Source of the DNA: JAKAGZ01 sp035266865
GTDB lineage: Bacteria > Bacteroidota > Ignavibacteria > Ignavibacteriales > Ignavibacteriaceae
Length of the DNA stretch: 64,000 nucleotides
Assembly (NCBI GenBank): GCA_035266865.1
Contig: DATFMR010000032.1
Coordinates: forward strand, 1 to 64,000
Direction of reading: 5' to 3'
The first letter of the stretch is position 1. The number at the start of each line of letters is the position of its first letter. The position numbers were made by a program, and so were the translations under genes. This document shows, one piece after another, positions 44,293 through 53,430 of the stretch. Below the pieces are notes generated by a model. It had not been told where the DNA came from, searched no databases, and worked only from the letters and a program-made list of their open reading frames with translations.

Positions 44293-44733
44293 GTGAAACA
44301 GGAAAAACAAACAAAGTTTATAAACAAAGAAAATGCTCAGCGTAACTGGGTTCTTGTTGATGCAAAAGACCAGGTACTGGGTCGATTGGCTTCAAAAGTT
44401 GCAATGATAATTCGTGGAAAAACAAAACCAACCTATTCTCCAAATGCAGATACAGGAGATTTTGTTGTTGTTATAAATGCAGAACAAATTAAAGTTACAG
44501 GGAAAAGGGAATTACTAAAAACTTACGGACATCACAGCGGGTATCCCGGTGGATTAAAAGTAAGAAGTTATGAAGAAGTAATGACTAAAAAACCTGAGTT
44601 TATTATTGAAAATGCAGTGAGAGGAATGCTGCCCAAGACAAGGTTAGGAAATCAATTAATCAAGAAATTGAAAGTTTATGCCGGTTCAGAACATCCTCAC
44701 AAAGCTCAGAAACCGGAATCAATTAGTTTATAA
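44293..44733 (+). CDS. rplM: 50S ribosomal protein L13
   Basis: 146 residues with L13 hallmarks: RNWVLVDAKDQVLGRLASKVA, the GKTKPTYSPN block, and HHSGYPGGLKV. The start is GTG, set by a perfect AAGGAGG ten bases upstream. Ten bases before rpsI, as is universal for this pair. Confidence 0.97.
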   Translation: MKQEKQTKFINKENAQRNWVLVDAKDQVLGRLASKVAMIIRGKTKPTYSPNADTGDFVVVINAEQIKVTGKRELLKTYGHHSGYPGGLKVRSYEEVMTKKPEFIIENAVRGMLPKTRLGNQLIKKLKVYAGSEHPHKAQKPESISL

Positions 44734-44743
44734 GGAATAGAGA

Positions 44744-45130
44744 ATGGCAGATCAGATATATGTAGGGAGAAGAAAAACTTCTGTTGCAAGAGTAATCTTA
44801 AGAAACGGCAATGGTAAAATTACTGTCAATGGAAAAGAATTTGAAAAAGCTTTCCCGCAGCTGTTAAGCCGCGAAGATATTCTTTCACCACTAAACGTAA
44901 CTAAAACTAATGGAAGTTACGATGTTTTAGTAAATGTTAATGGCGGAGGAACAACCGGTCAGGCTCAAGCGATAAGATTAGGAATTGCCAGGGCATTACT
45001 TGCTATAAATCCTGAATTTCGTAAAGAGCTTAAGCCTGAAGGATACCTCACAAGAGATCCGAGAATGGTTGAGCGTAAAAAATACGGACAGCCGAAAGCA
45101 AGGAAGAGATTTCAGTTCTCTAAAAGATAA
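44744..45130 (+). CDS. rpsI: 30S ribosomal protein S9
   Basis: 128 residues. The N-terminal YVGRRKTSVARV, the GGGTTGQAQAIRLGIARAL core, and the C-terminal DPRMVERKKYGQPKARKRFQFSKR (lysine/arginine-rich tail reaching the P-site) are typical. Directly follows rplM. Confidence 0.97.
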   Translation: MADQIYVGRRKTSVARVILRNGNGKITVNGKEFEKAFPQLLSREDILSPLNVTKTNGSYDVLVNVNGGGTTGQAQAIRLGIARALLAINPEFRKELKPEGYLTRDPRMVERKKYGQPKARKRFQFSKR

Positions 45131-45171
45131 TTTTTTAAGTACAATAATTAACAATCATTCATACTTCCTGA

Positions 45172-45243
45172 TTTACTTCCTGTGTCCCGACATGTCGGGA
45201 TGAAAAGTAAAGTCGACGGAAGTAGAAGCCCGGCATTTGCCGG
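45172..45243. repeat. Palindromic element in the rpsB leader
   Basis: Contains a perfect 16-base palindrome TCCCGACATGTCGGGA (45185-45200) inside flanking TTTACTT/AAGTAAA arms (45172-45178 and 45205-45211), then a five-pair hairpin CCGGC-ATTT-GCCGG (45230-45243). It occupies most of the 128-base gap between rpsI and rpsB and precedes the rpsB Shine-Dalgarno AGGAG (45250-45254). No separate promoter is clear. Confidence 0.6.
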
Positions 45244-45258
45244 AAAAACAGGAGACAT

Positions 45259-46278
45259 ATGAAAAAGATAGAACTCTCACAGCTTATTGAAGCTGGTGCT
45301 CACTTCGGTCACTTAACACGTCGTTGGAATCCTAAAATGAAACCCTATATTTTCATGGAAAAGAACGGGATTCATATTATCGATTTGAAAAAAACTCAAA
45401 CATTACTTGTTGAATGTGCTGAAAAACTTAAGGATATGGCTGCGGATGGGAAGAAAATTTTGTTTGTCGGTACAAAAAAACAGGCAAAAAATGTTATTGA
45501 CAGCGAATCGAGACGATGTGATTCTTACTGGGTTAGTGAAAGATGGCTCGGTGGAATGTTAACAAACTTTTCAACTATCAGGAAGAGTATTAAAAGACTG
45601 AACAATATTGAGAAACAGGAAACTGATGGTACATTTGATAAAATTACTAAAAAAGAAAGACTCTTTTTAACTAGAGAAAGAGATAAACTTAAAAAAGTTC
45701 TTGAAGGTATCGAAAACATGAACAGGATTCCGGGTGCTATGTTTGTTGTTGATATCAAAAAAGAATCTATCGCATTAAAAGAAGCAAAAAGATTAAATAT
45801 TCCGGTTTTTGCAATTGTTGATACAAACTGCGATCCGGATACTGTTGATTTTATAATTCCTGCAAACGACGATGCTGTTAAGACAATTGAACTTATAGTT
45901 ACATATATGGCCGATGCAGTTACTGAAGGATACGCAATAGCAAAAGAGAAGAAATCTGAAGAAGCTGCCGAAGCTGAAAGAAAAGAAAAAGAAAACGAAA
46001 CACACGATAAAGAAGAAGCAAAAGATGAAGTAAAGGTAACTGAGAAAAAGAAGACAAAAAAAGTAATTAAAAAAGATAAAGCGGAAACAGCACCAAAAAC
46101 TGAAGCTCCAAAATCAGAAGAGAAAAAGACAGAAACAGTTGTTACAAAAGCTGAAGAGAAGAAAGAAGAAACTGTAACTTCAAAAGCAGAAGAAAAGAAA
46201 GCAGATACTAAAGTTGAAGCTAAAAAAGAAGAAAAAAAACCGGAATCTGCTGATACTGAAAACAAAGAAAAAGAATAA
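45259..46278 (+). CDS. rpsB: 30S ribosomal protein S2 with long charged C-terminal tail
   Basis: 339 residues; most S2 proteins have about 240-260. The core (1-231) is normal: GAHFGHLTRRWNPKMKPYIF, RWLGGMLTNFSTI and CDPDTVDFIIPANDD. Residues 232-339 are a Lys/Glu/Ala/Thr-rich tail with degenerate repeats (for example KAEEKKEETVTSKAEEKK). It is low-complexity but uninterrupted, so likely expressed. First gene of rpsB-tsf. Confidence 0.95.
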   Translation: MKKIELSQLIEAGAHFGHLTRRWNPKMKPYIFMEKNGIHIIDLKKTQTLLVECAEKLKDMAADGKKILFVGTKKQAKNVIDSESRRCDSYWVSERWLGGMLTNFSTIRKSIKRLNNIEKQETDGTFDKITKKERLFLTRERDKLKKVLEGIENMNRIPGAMFVVDIKKESIALKEAKRLNIPVFAIVDTNCDPDTVDFIIPANDDAVKTIELIVTYMADAVTEGYAIAKEKKSEEAAEAERKEKENETHDKEEAKDEVKVTEKKKTKKVIKKDKAETAPKTEAPKSEEKKTETVVTKAEEKKEETVTSKAEEKKADTKVEAKKEEKKPESADTENKEKE

Positions 46279-46287
46279 GGTATAATT

Positions 46288-47142
46288 ATGGCAATTACTG
46301 CTGCACAAGTAAATGAATTAAGACAAAAAACCGGTGCCGGAATGATGGACTGTAAAAAAGCCCTCACAGAAGCAAACGGTGATTTTGAAAAAGCGATTGA
46401 AATTCTTCGTAAAAAAGGAGCATCCGTTGCTGCAAAAAGGGCAGAAAAATCTGCAAATGAAGGAATGGTTGTGACAAAAGTCTCAGATGACAAAAAGACT
46501 GGCGTTATAGTTGAAGTTAATTGTGAAACTGACTTTGTTGCAAAAGGCGATGACTTTACAAATTTTGCTAACCAGGTTATCGAAGCAGTTTATTCAAAAA
46601 AGCCTGCAAATGTAGAGGAATTATTAAGTGACGAAAAACTTAAAACTAATATGACTGATCTCCTTGGCAAGGTTGGTGAAAAAATTGAAGTTTCCCGTTT
46701 TGCAGTTGAAAATGCTGAAGATGGGGTTGTTGTTGATTATGTACATATGGGGTCAAAACTTGGAGTATTGGTCCGTTTTGATAACTCAGGAAGTGCTGGA
46801 AACGAACTGGCTGAAGTTGGAAAGGATATTGCGATGCAGATTGCAGCAATGAATCCTATTTGTGTAAATCGGGAGGAAGTTCCTAAAGAAACCATCGAAA
46901 AAGAAATTGATATTTATAAAGAAATTGCACGCAAAGAAGGAAAACCGGAACAAATACTTGAAAAGATTGCAACTGGAAAAATGAATAAATTCTATCAGGA
47001 AAATTGTTTGAATGAACAGGCATTCATTAAAGACAATTCTAAATCAGTAGGCGATCTCCTCAAGGGATTTAACTCACAACATGGTACAAATGCTTCAATA
47101 AAACTATTCCACCGGTTCCACCTTGGTGACGAGAAAAAATAA
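46288..47142 (+). CDS. tsf: Translation elongation factor Ts
   Basis: 284-residue guanine-nucleotide exchange factor for EF-Tu. It shows the N-terminal UBA-like TAAQVNELRQKTGAGMMDCK, EVNCETDFVAKGDDF and the C-terminal core. Nine bases separate it from rpsB; a strong terminator follows at 47151. Confidence 0.97.
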   Translation: MAITAAQVNELRQKTGAGMMDCKKALTEANGDFEKAIEILRKKGASVAAKRAEKSANEGMVVTKVSDDKKTGVIVEVNCETDFVAKGDDFTNFANQVIEAVYSKKPANVEELLSDEKLKTNMTDLLGKVGEKIEVSRFAVENAEDGVVVDYVHMGSKLGVLVRFDNSGSAGNELAEVGKDIAMQIAAMNPICVNREEVPKETIEKEIDIYKEIARKEGKPEQILEKIATGKMNKFYQENCLNEQAFIKDNSKSVGDLLKGFNSQHGTNASIKLFHRFHLGDEKK

Positions 47143-47150
47143 ACTTTATT

Positions 47151-47183
47151 AAAAAGGTCTTAATTATTTTAAGACCTTTTTTT
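47151..47183 (+). terminator. Rho-independent terminator after tsf
   Basis: AAAAAGGTCTTA (47151-47162) and TAAGACCTTTTT (47170-47181) form a 12-base stem with a seven-base loop, and the right arm ends in a run of T. This closes the rpsB-tsf transcript before pyrH, which begins at 47220. Confidence 0.85.
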
Positions 47184-47219
47184 ATATTTAATACATAACT
47201 TTAATTTTTAAAGATAAAT

Positions 47220-47945
47220 ATGCCAAAATTGAAATATAAGAGAATACTGCTCAAACTCAGCGGCGAATCGCTAATGGGTGATAAGGGATTTGGAATTGAT
47301 CATAAGGTTCTTGAATTTTTTGCTAAAGAAGTTAAAGAAGTGCATGATATCGGGGTGCAGGTTGGGGTTGTAATAGGCGGAGGAAATATCCACAGAGGAT
47401 TAAGTGCAACTGATCAGGGAATTGACAGGGTTACTGGAGATCAGATGGGAATGCTGGCTACAATGATAAATTCTCTCGCACTACAAAATGCAATTGAACA
47501 CGAGGGAATAACAACCAGGCTTTTAAGTGCTATTTATATGGAACAGATAGCCGAACCATACATCAGGAGAAGAGCACTTAGACATCTTGAAAAAGGAAGA
47601 GTTATTATTTTAGGCGCCGGTACAGGGCACCCTTATTTCAGTACTGATACCGCGGCATCTTTAAGAGCAGTTGAAATTGGTGCTGACGCAATAATAAAAG
47701 GCACCCGTGTTGATGGAGTTTATGATTCGGATCCGGAAAAAAATGATAAAGCATTTAAGTTTGACAAAATTACTTACCTAGATGTACTAAAAAAGAATCT
47801 TCGTGTTATGGATTTAACTTCTGTTAGTCTTTGCCAGGAAAATAATTTGCCAATGGTTGTATTTAATATGAATAAAGCGGGAAACCTTTTAAAACTTGTA
47901 CGTGGTGAGAATGTCGGTACCGTTATCCACAATAGTGATGAATGA
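47220..47945 (+). CDS. pyrH: UMP kinase
   Basis: 241 residues of the bacterial-type UMP kinase (amino-acid kinase fold): RILLKLSGESLMG, VVIGGGNIHRG, and the glycine-rich ILGAGTGHPYFSTDTAA. Converts UMP to UDP in pyrimidine synthesis. Between the tsf terminator and frr, the conserved order in Bacteroidota. Confidence 0.97.
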   Translation: MPKLKYKRILLKLSGESLMGDKGFGIDHKVLEFFAKEVKEVHDIGVQVGVVIGGGNIHRGLSATDQGIDRVTGDQMGMLATMINSLALQNAIEHEGITTRLLSAIYMEQIAEPYIRRRALRHLEKGRVIILGAGTGHPYFSTDTAASLRAVEIGADAIIKGTRVDGVYDSDPEKNDKAFKFDKITYLDVLKKNLRVMDLTSVSLCQENNLPMVVFNMNKAGNLLKLVRGENVGTVIHNSDE

Positions 47946-48003
47946 TCCAAAGTAATAAATTACTTGAATTCCAGATTTTTTGAAATAAATTTGTGAGGCA
48001 TAA

Positions 48004-48558
48004 ATGGAAAGCACAATAAAAGATGCAAAATCCAGAATGGATAAATCACTTGAGGCATTAAGGAGTGAACTAATAAAAATTAGAACCGGTAAAGCTACTA
48101 CTGCGCTACTTGATGGTATTAAAGTGGATTATTACGGAACGATGACTCCCTTAAACCAGGTCGGCAATGTTACAGTTTTGGATGCTCACACTTTATCTAT
48201 AACTCCCTGGGATAAAACAATGGTTCCTATTGTTGATAAAGCCATTCTTGAATCTAACATTGGTCTTAATCCTGTAAATGACGGTACAAATCTTAAAATA
48301 CCAATCCCGCCGCTAAATGAAGAACGAAGAAAAGAACTTGTAAAGTTAGTTAAAAAATTCGGGGAAGATTCAAAAATTGCTATCCGAAACATAAGAAGAG
48401 ATGCTAATGATCATTTGAAAAGGGAAGAGAAAGATAAGAAAATATCTGAAGATCAGTTAAAAGATGCTGAAGATAGAATACAGGAACTTACTGATGAGCA
48501 CACAAAAAAAATTGATGAAGTGCTCAAGCATAAAGAAAGTGAGATAATGGAGGTTTAA
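48004..48558 (+). CDS. frr: Ribosome recycling factor
   Basis: 184-residue RRF with normal length; GKATTALLDGIKVDYYGTMT, SIT-PWDK (SITPWDKTM), and RNIRRDANDHLKREEKDK are conserved. Shine-Dalgarno GAGG precedes the ATG. An AT-only palindrome overlaps its stop. Confidence 0.97.
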   Translation: MESTIKDAKSRMDKSLEALRSELIKIRTGKATTALLDGIKVDYYGTMTPLNQVGNVTVLDAHTLSITPWDKTMVPIVDKAILESNIGLNPVNDGTNLKIPIPPLNEERRKELVKLVKKFGEDSKIAIRNIRRDANDHLKREEKDKKISEDQLKDAEDRIQELTDEHTKKIDEVLKHKESEIMEV

Positions 48559-48585
48559 TAATATTTAATTTTTAAATATTATTAA
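48555..48585 (+). terminator. AT-only palindromic terminator overlapping the frr stop
   Basis: TTAATAATATTTA (48555-48567) and TAAATATTATTAA (48573-48585) pair over 13 bases with a five-base loop, followed by a T-run near 48594. The frr TAA (48556-48558) lies inside the left arm. Confidence 0.6.
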
Positions 48586-48621
48586 ACGGAAGTTTTTTTC
48601 CTCACTTAATAATCTTCTATT

Positions 48622-49848
48622 TTAATATATACCCAGGCTTTTGACAGAAACAGGGTTTATATCAGGGATATTCACTTCCGAGCTAATTATTTCAACCAAT
48701 TTATATTTTACTTCTGTCAAATTTGTTGGATATATACTAAAGTTTGGTGAAAAGAAAATTTTTGAATTCGGAAAATCAGTTGCAGAATAATTCTTAATGA
48801 AATTTGCTCCCCGATTCAAATCATCATGTGCGGGGATTCCCCTCCCAATCTGTACTGTCGAAATTAGTTTTCCTCTCAAAAAATTTCCATTTTCATTATT
48901 TAATGTAACATTAAGTATTATTGAAATTCCGCTTAGCCCGCTGATATTAACATTTCCGTAAGTTAAAAAATTTCCGAGTGAATAGGCAATCAATTTATTT
49001 TTGTATAATTCTAGACCTCTCAGGACATGTGGTCCATGCCCGATTACTAAATCTGCTCCTGCGTCGATCACCGCGTGTGCGAAGGCAAAAACATCTCCCC
49101 TATCTTCACCAAGGAATTTTTCTTTTTCTTTAGGAACTTTAAATTCTGTTTTACCTTCAGCACCACCATGAAATGAGACAATTACAATATCAAATAGTCT
49201 TTTTAAGTTTTTAATTATTATTGAATCATTTTCCAAATCGGATACAGAATTTGAATTTCCCGAGTAGCCAAAAGCTGCAACAGCAATTTTTTTGTCCTCA
49301 TATTTCAGGGAAGCAAAACCTCTTTTGGGTGCATAGGCTATACCTGAATTCGATAATAACTTTATTGTATGATTATATCCTTTTATACCATAATCTTCAG
49401 AATGATTATTATCAAGATTCAGAACAGTAAAACCCATTTCTATCAGGCTTATTACCAATGAATCTGGCATGCCAAATTCATAGCAGATTTTCTTTTTTCT
49501 GGCTCCGTCGGAGCATTTCTGGGGTTTAAGGCTATCATCTATAAAAGTCCCCTCAAGGTTTCCAAATATAACGTCTGCATTTTTCAGATATTGTTTTATT
49601 GATTCTGCAAATTCCCTTCCGCCTTGTCCCGGTATTACTCTTTGGGGAGTAACTGATCCGAGCATTATATCTCCTACAGCTTTAATTTTAATTTGTGCAA
49701 GAGGCTGAATTAAAGGAAGGAAGGTGAATATTATTAAAATAAAAATTTTAACTTTACCCATTAATATTTTTGAACTAAATCTGAATTTGGGGCTTCTTTC
49801 TACTTTGCTGGATTCATTAAAAGATGAAATTTCGGAATAATTGTTCAT
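48622..49848 (-). CDS. CapA family metallophosphatase-like protein
   Basis: 408 residues of the CapA/PgsA type (calcineurin-like, DUF in polyglutamate synthesis). Visible: IKAVGDIMLGSVTPQRVIP, VIFGNLEGTFID, NLDNNHSEDYGIKG, VSFHGGAEG and DLVIGHGPHVLRG, the metal-site motifs. A hydrophobic helix (VKIFILIIFTFLPLIQPLAQ) makes it secreted or anchored. An internal ATG at 49761 would give a classical signal peptide; the longer start adds a polar 29-residue leader. No pgs genes are nearby; role in envelope polymers is inferred. Confidence 0.85.
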   Translation of the reverse strand: MNNYSEISSFNESSKVERSPKFRFSSKILMGKVKIFILIIFTFLPLIQPLAQIKIKAVGDIMLGSVTPQRVIPGQGGREFAESIKQYLKNADVIFGNLEGTFIDDSLKPQKCSDGARKKKICYEFGMPDSLVISLIEMGFTVLNLDNNHSEDYGIKGYNHTIKLLSNSGIAYAPKRGFASLKYEDKKIAVAAFGYSGNSNSVSDLENDSIIIKNLKRLFDIVIVSFHGGAEGKTEFKVPKEKEKFLGEDRGDVFAFAHAVIDAGADLVIGHGPHVLRGLELYKNKLIAYSLGNFLTYGNVNISGLSGISIILNVTLNNENGNFLRGKLISTVQIGRGIPAHDDLNRGANFIKNYSATDFPNSKIFFSPNFSIYPTNLTEVKYKLVEIISSEVNIPDINPVSVKSLGIY

Positions 49849-49937
49849 TTGGTTATCAAATATGATTATAAAAAGTTAATATTGTCACAAAATTTAATTA
49901 AATTTTATTTAAAAGAAGATTCTCTTTGAGACGGGTT

Positions 49938-50627
49938 ATGCCGATAATTGCAAATGGAAGTAATCAAGGAATAAAACTTATAAATAAGCCCAATTATAAA
50001 AATACACTAAAGAATATTATTTTTTTTAGTGGGGGTATAATTCTATTTATTGTAGGCGTAATAGGTTACGGTGTAATATTAAATCTCAGGACTGTTACAC
50101 TTGCAGAATCCATGATTGAGAAAGGTATCAAAACATTTAAAAACCCAAGAATTATTATAGATAGGGAATCGTATACTCTTTCTCTTTATGAGGATACATT
50201 GCTGATAAAAACATATAGAGCAAGTTTTGGTCCAAATGTTAAAGAAAGAAAAAAGAAAGTGGGTGATTTGGCAACGCCTATAGGCGAGTATGAAATTTGT
50301 GATATTGATACATCTTATCTTTATGATAAATTTCTAAGATTGAATTATCCAAATATAGAAGATATAACCGAAGCTTTGAGAAAGGGGCTTATAACTCAGA
50401 CTGAATTTGATCGTTTGAAATATCAGTTTTATTATGAGGGCTGTCCGACCCTTGACACTGTTCTTGGGAATAATATTGGTATTCAAGGCACAGGCAGACT
50501 AAATTTCCTGTTAAAGAATCTGCCTTTTGTTTATAATTGGACCAACGGTTGCATTGCAATTAGTAATGAAGGCATAGATGAACTTTATTCAATAGTTAAA
50601 AAAGGGACTAAAATTGTTATTAAGTAA
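49938..50627 (+). CDS. L,D-transpeptidase (YkuD)-like membrane protein, catalytic His replaced
   Basis: About 229 residues from the ATG at 49938 (a TTG at 49926 is also possible). One membrane helix (IIFFSGGIILFIVGVIGYGV) anchors a YkuD domain: IIIDRESYTLSLYED, TPIGEYEICDID and NGCIAISNEG with candidate nucleophile C205. In YkuD enzymes the histidine of IGIHGT is catalytic; here the segment is IGIQGTG (Q183). The usual arginine after GCI is also alanine. It may be altered or non-enzymatic. The next gene starts within its last codons. Confidence 0.75.
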   Translation: MPIIANGSNQGIKLINKPNYKNTLKNIIFFSGGIILFIVGVIGYGVILNLRTVTLAESMIEKGIKTFKNPRIIIDRESYTLSLYEDTLLIKTYRASFGPNVKERKKKVGDLATPIGEYEICDIDTSYLYDKFLRLNYPNIEDITEALRKGLITQTEFDRLKYQFYYEGCPTLDTVLGNNIGIQGTGRLNFLLKNLPFVYNWTNGCIAISNEGIDELYSIVKKGTKIVIK

Positions 50628-51240
50628 AAAGCTTCCAATAATTATTATTTTAATTGTTTTAATTTTTTATTCATGCAGTGAAAAAAAATCTGATGAAGAA
50701 TTATTAAAGCTGAAAGAAAATTTTAATAAACCGTCTTTTGTTTTATCGAGTGCGAAGAGCTTGCTGGGAGAAAACGTTAAGTTTGCTTTTAAAGGGAAGT
50801 TCGATCAGGATACTGTTATAGAAGTAATAGCCGGTACTGAAGTTACAAATAAAGCGGAATGGGGGATTGATTTTATTTTTCTGAAATTGAAAAATGAACA
50901 GTTAACTAAATTGTGGGATACAGGTTTGCTGCAGGGATCCTTTAACAACAGCCTATGCAATAAGATCAAATTTCCTTCTTTTGATCATGAGTTAATTTAC
51001 TATAATTCAAAAGACTATTTTCTTGGCAGTTCAGGAGGTGAAATTTTTTCTTATATAGTTAATTTTCAGAATAGTAAAATTTATTATGCGCATTTAATAA
51101 TTGAAGAAAGAAAACCTGTTTCTCTTTATATTGCACCTAATATCGATGTTCCTGAAATCCAAAATTTCTTTATAAGCATTTTTAAAAAGGATTATCCAGA
51201 CCTTAAACTTATTACTCAGGATATCCAACTTAGCTATTAA
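50614..51240 (+). CDS. Putative lipoprotein, function unknown
   Basis: 208 residues starting at TTG (50614), overlapping the L,D-transpeptidase-like gene by 14 bases. The signal peptide ends in a lipobox FYSC (C21), so the protein is probably lipid-anchored. The mature part has alternating beta segments (KFAFKGKFDQDTVIEVIAG, WGIDFIFLKLKNEQL) and no motif I can name. The overlap suggests the two proteins are made together. Confidence 0.72.
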   Translation: MLLSKKLPIIIILIVLIFYSCSEKKSDEELLKLKENFNKPSFVLSSAKSLLGENVKFAFKGKFDQDTVIEVIAGTEVTNKAEWGIDFIFLKLKNEQLTKLWDTGLLQGSFNNSLCNKIKFPSFDHELIYYNSKDYFLGSSGGEIFSYIVNFQNSKIYYAHLIIEERKPVSLYIAPNIDVPEIQNFFISIFKKDYPDLKLITQDIQLSY

Positions 51241-51293
51241 TGCTCTATCCGGTAGATTACTTTAGATAATATTGTCCATCATAATATTACAAT

Positions 51294-53306
51294 ATGCGGC
51301 TAAAATATTTAATTTTAATCTTTTTTTTATCTCTTAATTGTTTATTGTTAGCGCAGTCGACTGAAGAAAAATATGAATTAAAATCACTTGACTTTGAAGG
51401 AAATGAAGAAATTTCATCAACTGCTCTGGAGTATCAAATTTATTCGCAGGAAAGTCCCTGGTGGTTCTGGAAGATTTTACATTCAATTACAGGTCTTGCA
51501 CGAGGTGTTTCATATTATGATTCGACAAATATTCCCAAAGATATGGAAGCCCTTAAAGAATATTATAATGCTAACGGTTTTTTTAATGCCCAATTTTCAT
51601 ATTCAACAGAAGTTGATACCCCATCCAAACAGGTTTCGCTTACTTATTTTATAAAAGAAAACTCTAGGTCTGATTACGGTAAGCTTATGTTATATGGATT
51701 AAAGTCAGTTCCTGAATTTTTAAAAGAAGAAATATTTTCTGATCTCGGAGTAGATACTACAAATAATTTTGACCAGCAATTGCTTCTTATTAATATTGAT
51801 CGTTCAACAAACACGCTTCTTAACAATGGATATATGTTTGCAAAGTATGATAGTACAATTGTATTGAGGGATACAGTAAAGAACAGGGCCAACCTGAATA
51901 TTTACTATTCACCGGGAAAGAGATACACAATTGATTCTCTAATTGTAAATAAAAGCGGAGAAGGAGCTGATCTGGTGGATGGCCAATTGTTACGTGATAT
52001 TAGTGGATTTAATATCGGGGACTATTATGATTTGGATAAAATTCGAACCAATCAACTTAGGATGTACAGGACAGGACTTTTTAATACGATAACTTTAACC
52101 GGAATAGAGTCTGATACTGTTGATTATCACGTTCCATTAAAAATTGATGGTAATATTGGATTGATGAACGAATTATCCCCCGAAATTATTTTAAATAACC
52201 AGCAAAATGCATTTAATGTTGGTCTTGGTGCAACATATGTCAGGAAGAATTTTCTTGGCAATGCACGTAAACTGACTGTTTCTTCATCATTTGGTATTCA
52301 GGATATTTACCAGGTTAATTTTGGAGAAATATTTAAAAAATTCTCTTTTCGAGATACAACTCTGCTTGGCTATTTTGATTCAAGAATTACGGTAGAGCAG
52401 CCATATCTTTTTGGTAGGAATATCTTTGGAACCTGGGAAAATTATATAACAATAAATAAACAGAGAACATACAATAATACACTTTATGGTTCAAAACTCA
52501 CATTTGAATTTGAAATGCCAAGGTACACTTTTGTGAATTTTCTTAGTGCTTTCTATAATATTGAACAATCAAATGAAATATACAGAACTTTTAATGATAG
52601 TCTTTCAACTAAGCTGATTTCCGCTATCGGTTTGAATATTGGTTCAACAACAGTTGATAGTCTTTTGTACCCAAGCCGCGGTTACAATTTTTCAATTCAA
52701 GTTGAAGAAGCCAATATTCTTCCTTATACAATTACCAAAATAGCGGGAAAGGAATTTAACGATGCTTTGTTCTACAAAATATTGGCTACACATTCTTTCT
52801 ATTTAAGCTTGAATCAAAAGCGAACGGCAGTTCTCGCTGTAAAAAACAAAATAGGACATATTCAGGCTTACTACGGTGATTATTCGGGCATTCCTATTAA
52901 TCGAACTTTTTATGCTGGTGGAAGTAACTCTATACGAGGGTGGAGGGCTAATGAACTTGTACCAAAAAATTCACCTGTTATTCAGGGAATTACAAGGCAA
53001 GGACCAAATGTAAAAGGGGGAACGTTTTTATATGAAGGCTCAACCGAGTTTCGATACAGGTTTCTGCATTATTATGGGATTGCATTTTTTGCTGATTATG
53101 GAAATACGTGGCTGAATTATGATCAATTTCGCTTTGATGATATTGCTGTGGCAGTAGGGTTTGGTTTTAGATATTATACACTGGTTGCCCCAATTAGAAT
53201 AGATTTTGGTTTTAAATTTTATGATCCTGCTGATAAGCGATTTATCTTCGATAAAAAAGTATTTAGTAATTTTGTATTCAACTTTGGCATAGGGGAAGCT
53301 TTTTAA
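51294..53306 (+). CDS. Omp85-superfamily outer membrane protein (BamA/TamA-like)
   Basis: 670 residues. Signal peptide LKYLILIFFLSLNCLLLAQ, then POTRA-type domains (YELKSLDFEGNEEIS, YTIDSLIVNKSG) and a C-terminal 16-strand barrel with the family's RGW turn (FYAGGSNSIRGWRANEL) and a final aromatic residue (NFGIGEAF). Shorter than canonical BamA (about 800), closer to the TamA or BamA-like paralogues found in Bacteroidota. It inserts or exports outer membrane proteins. Confidence 0.86.
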   Translation: MRLKYLILIFFLSLNCLLLAQSTEEKYELKSLDFEGNEEISSTALEYQIYSQESPWWFWKILHSITGLARGVSYYDSTNIPKDMEALKEYYNANGFFNAQFSYSTEVDTPSKQVSLTYFIKENSRSDYGKLMLYGLKSVPEFLKEEIFSDLGVDTTNNFDQQLLLINIDRSTNTLLNNGYMFAKYDSTIVLRDTVKNRANLNIYYSPGKRYTIDSLIVNKSGEGADLVDGQLLRDISGFNIGDYYDLDKIRTNQLRMYRTGLFNTITLTGIESDTVDYHVPLKIDGNIGLMNELSPEIILNNQQNAFNVGLGATYVRKNFLGNARKLTVSSSFGIQDIYQVNFGEIFKKFSFRDTTLLGYFDSRITVEQPYLFGRNIFGTWENYITINKQRTYNNTLYGSKLTFEFEMPRYTFVNFLSAFYNIEQSNEIYRTFNDSLSTKLISAIGLNIGSTTVDSLLYPSRGYNFSIQVEEANILPYTITKIAGKEFNDALFYKILATHSFYLSLNQKRTAVLAVKNKIGHIQAYYGDYSGIPINRTFYAGGSNSIRGWRANELVPKNSPVIQGITRQGPNVKGGTFLYEGSTEFRYRFLHYYGIAFFADYGNTWLNYDQFRFDDIAVAVGFGFRYYTLVAPIRIDFGFKFYDPADKRFIFDKKVFSNFVFNFGIGEAF

Positions 53307-53430
53307 GGTTAAAGGCTTATTCCATTTACTTTGAAATTTATTGATATTTTTGGCTTTGATTGACCTCATTTTTCTTTGTAAGACATATCAAAAATCACTA
53401 TTTTAAACACTCTTTTTAAAGGTTTTGTAA

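Noticed and set aside
45525..46493. 322-codon minus-strand open frame across rpsB and tsf
   Set aside because: It is antisense to two secure ribosomal genes; its Ser/Phe-rich sequence is the mirror of the Lys/Glu-rich S2 tail, an artefact of low complexity.
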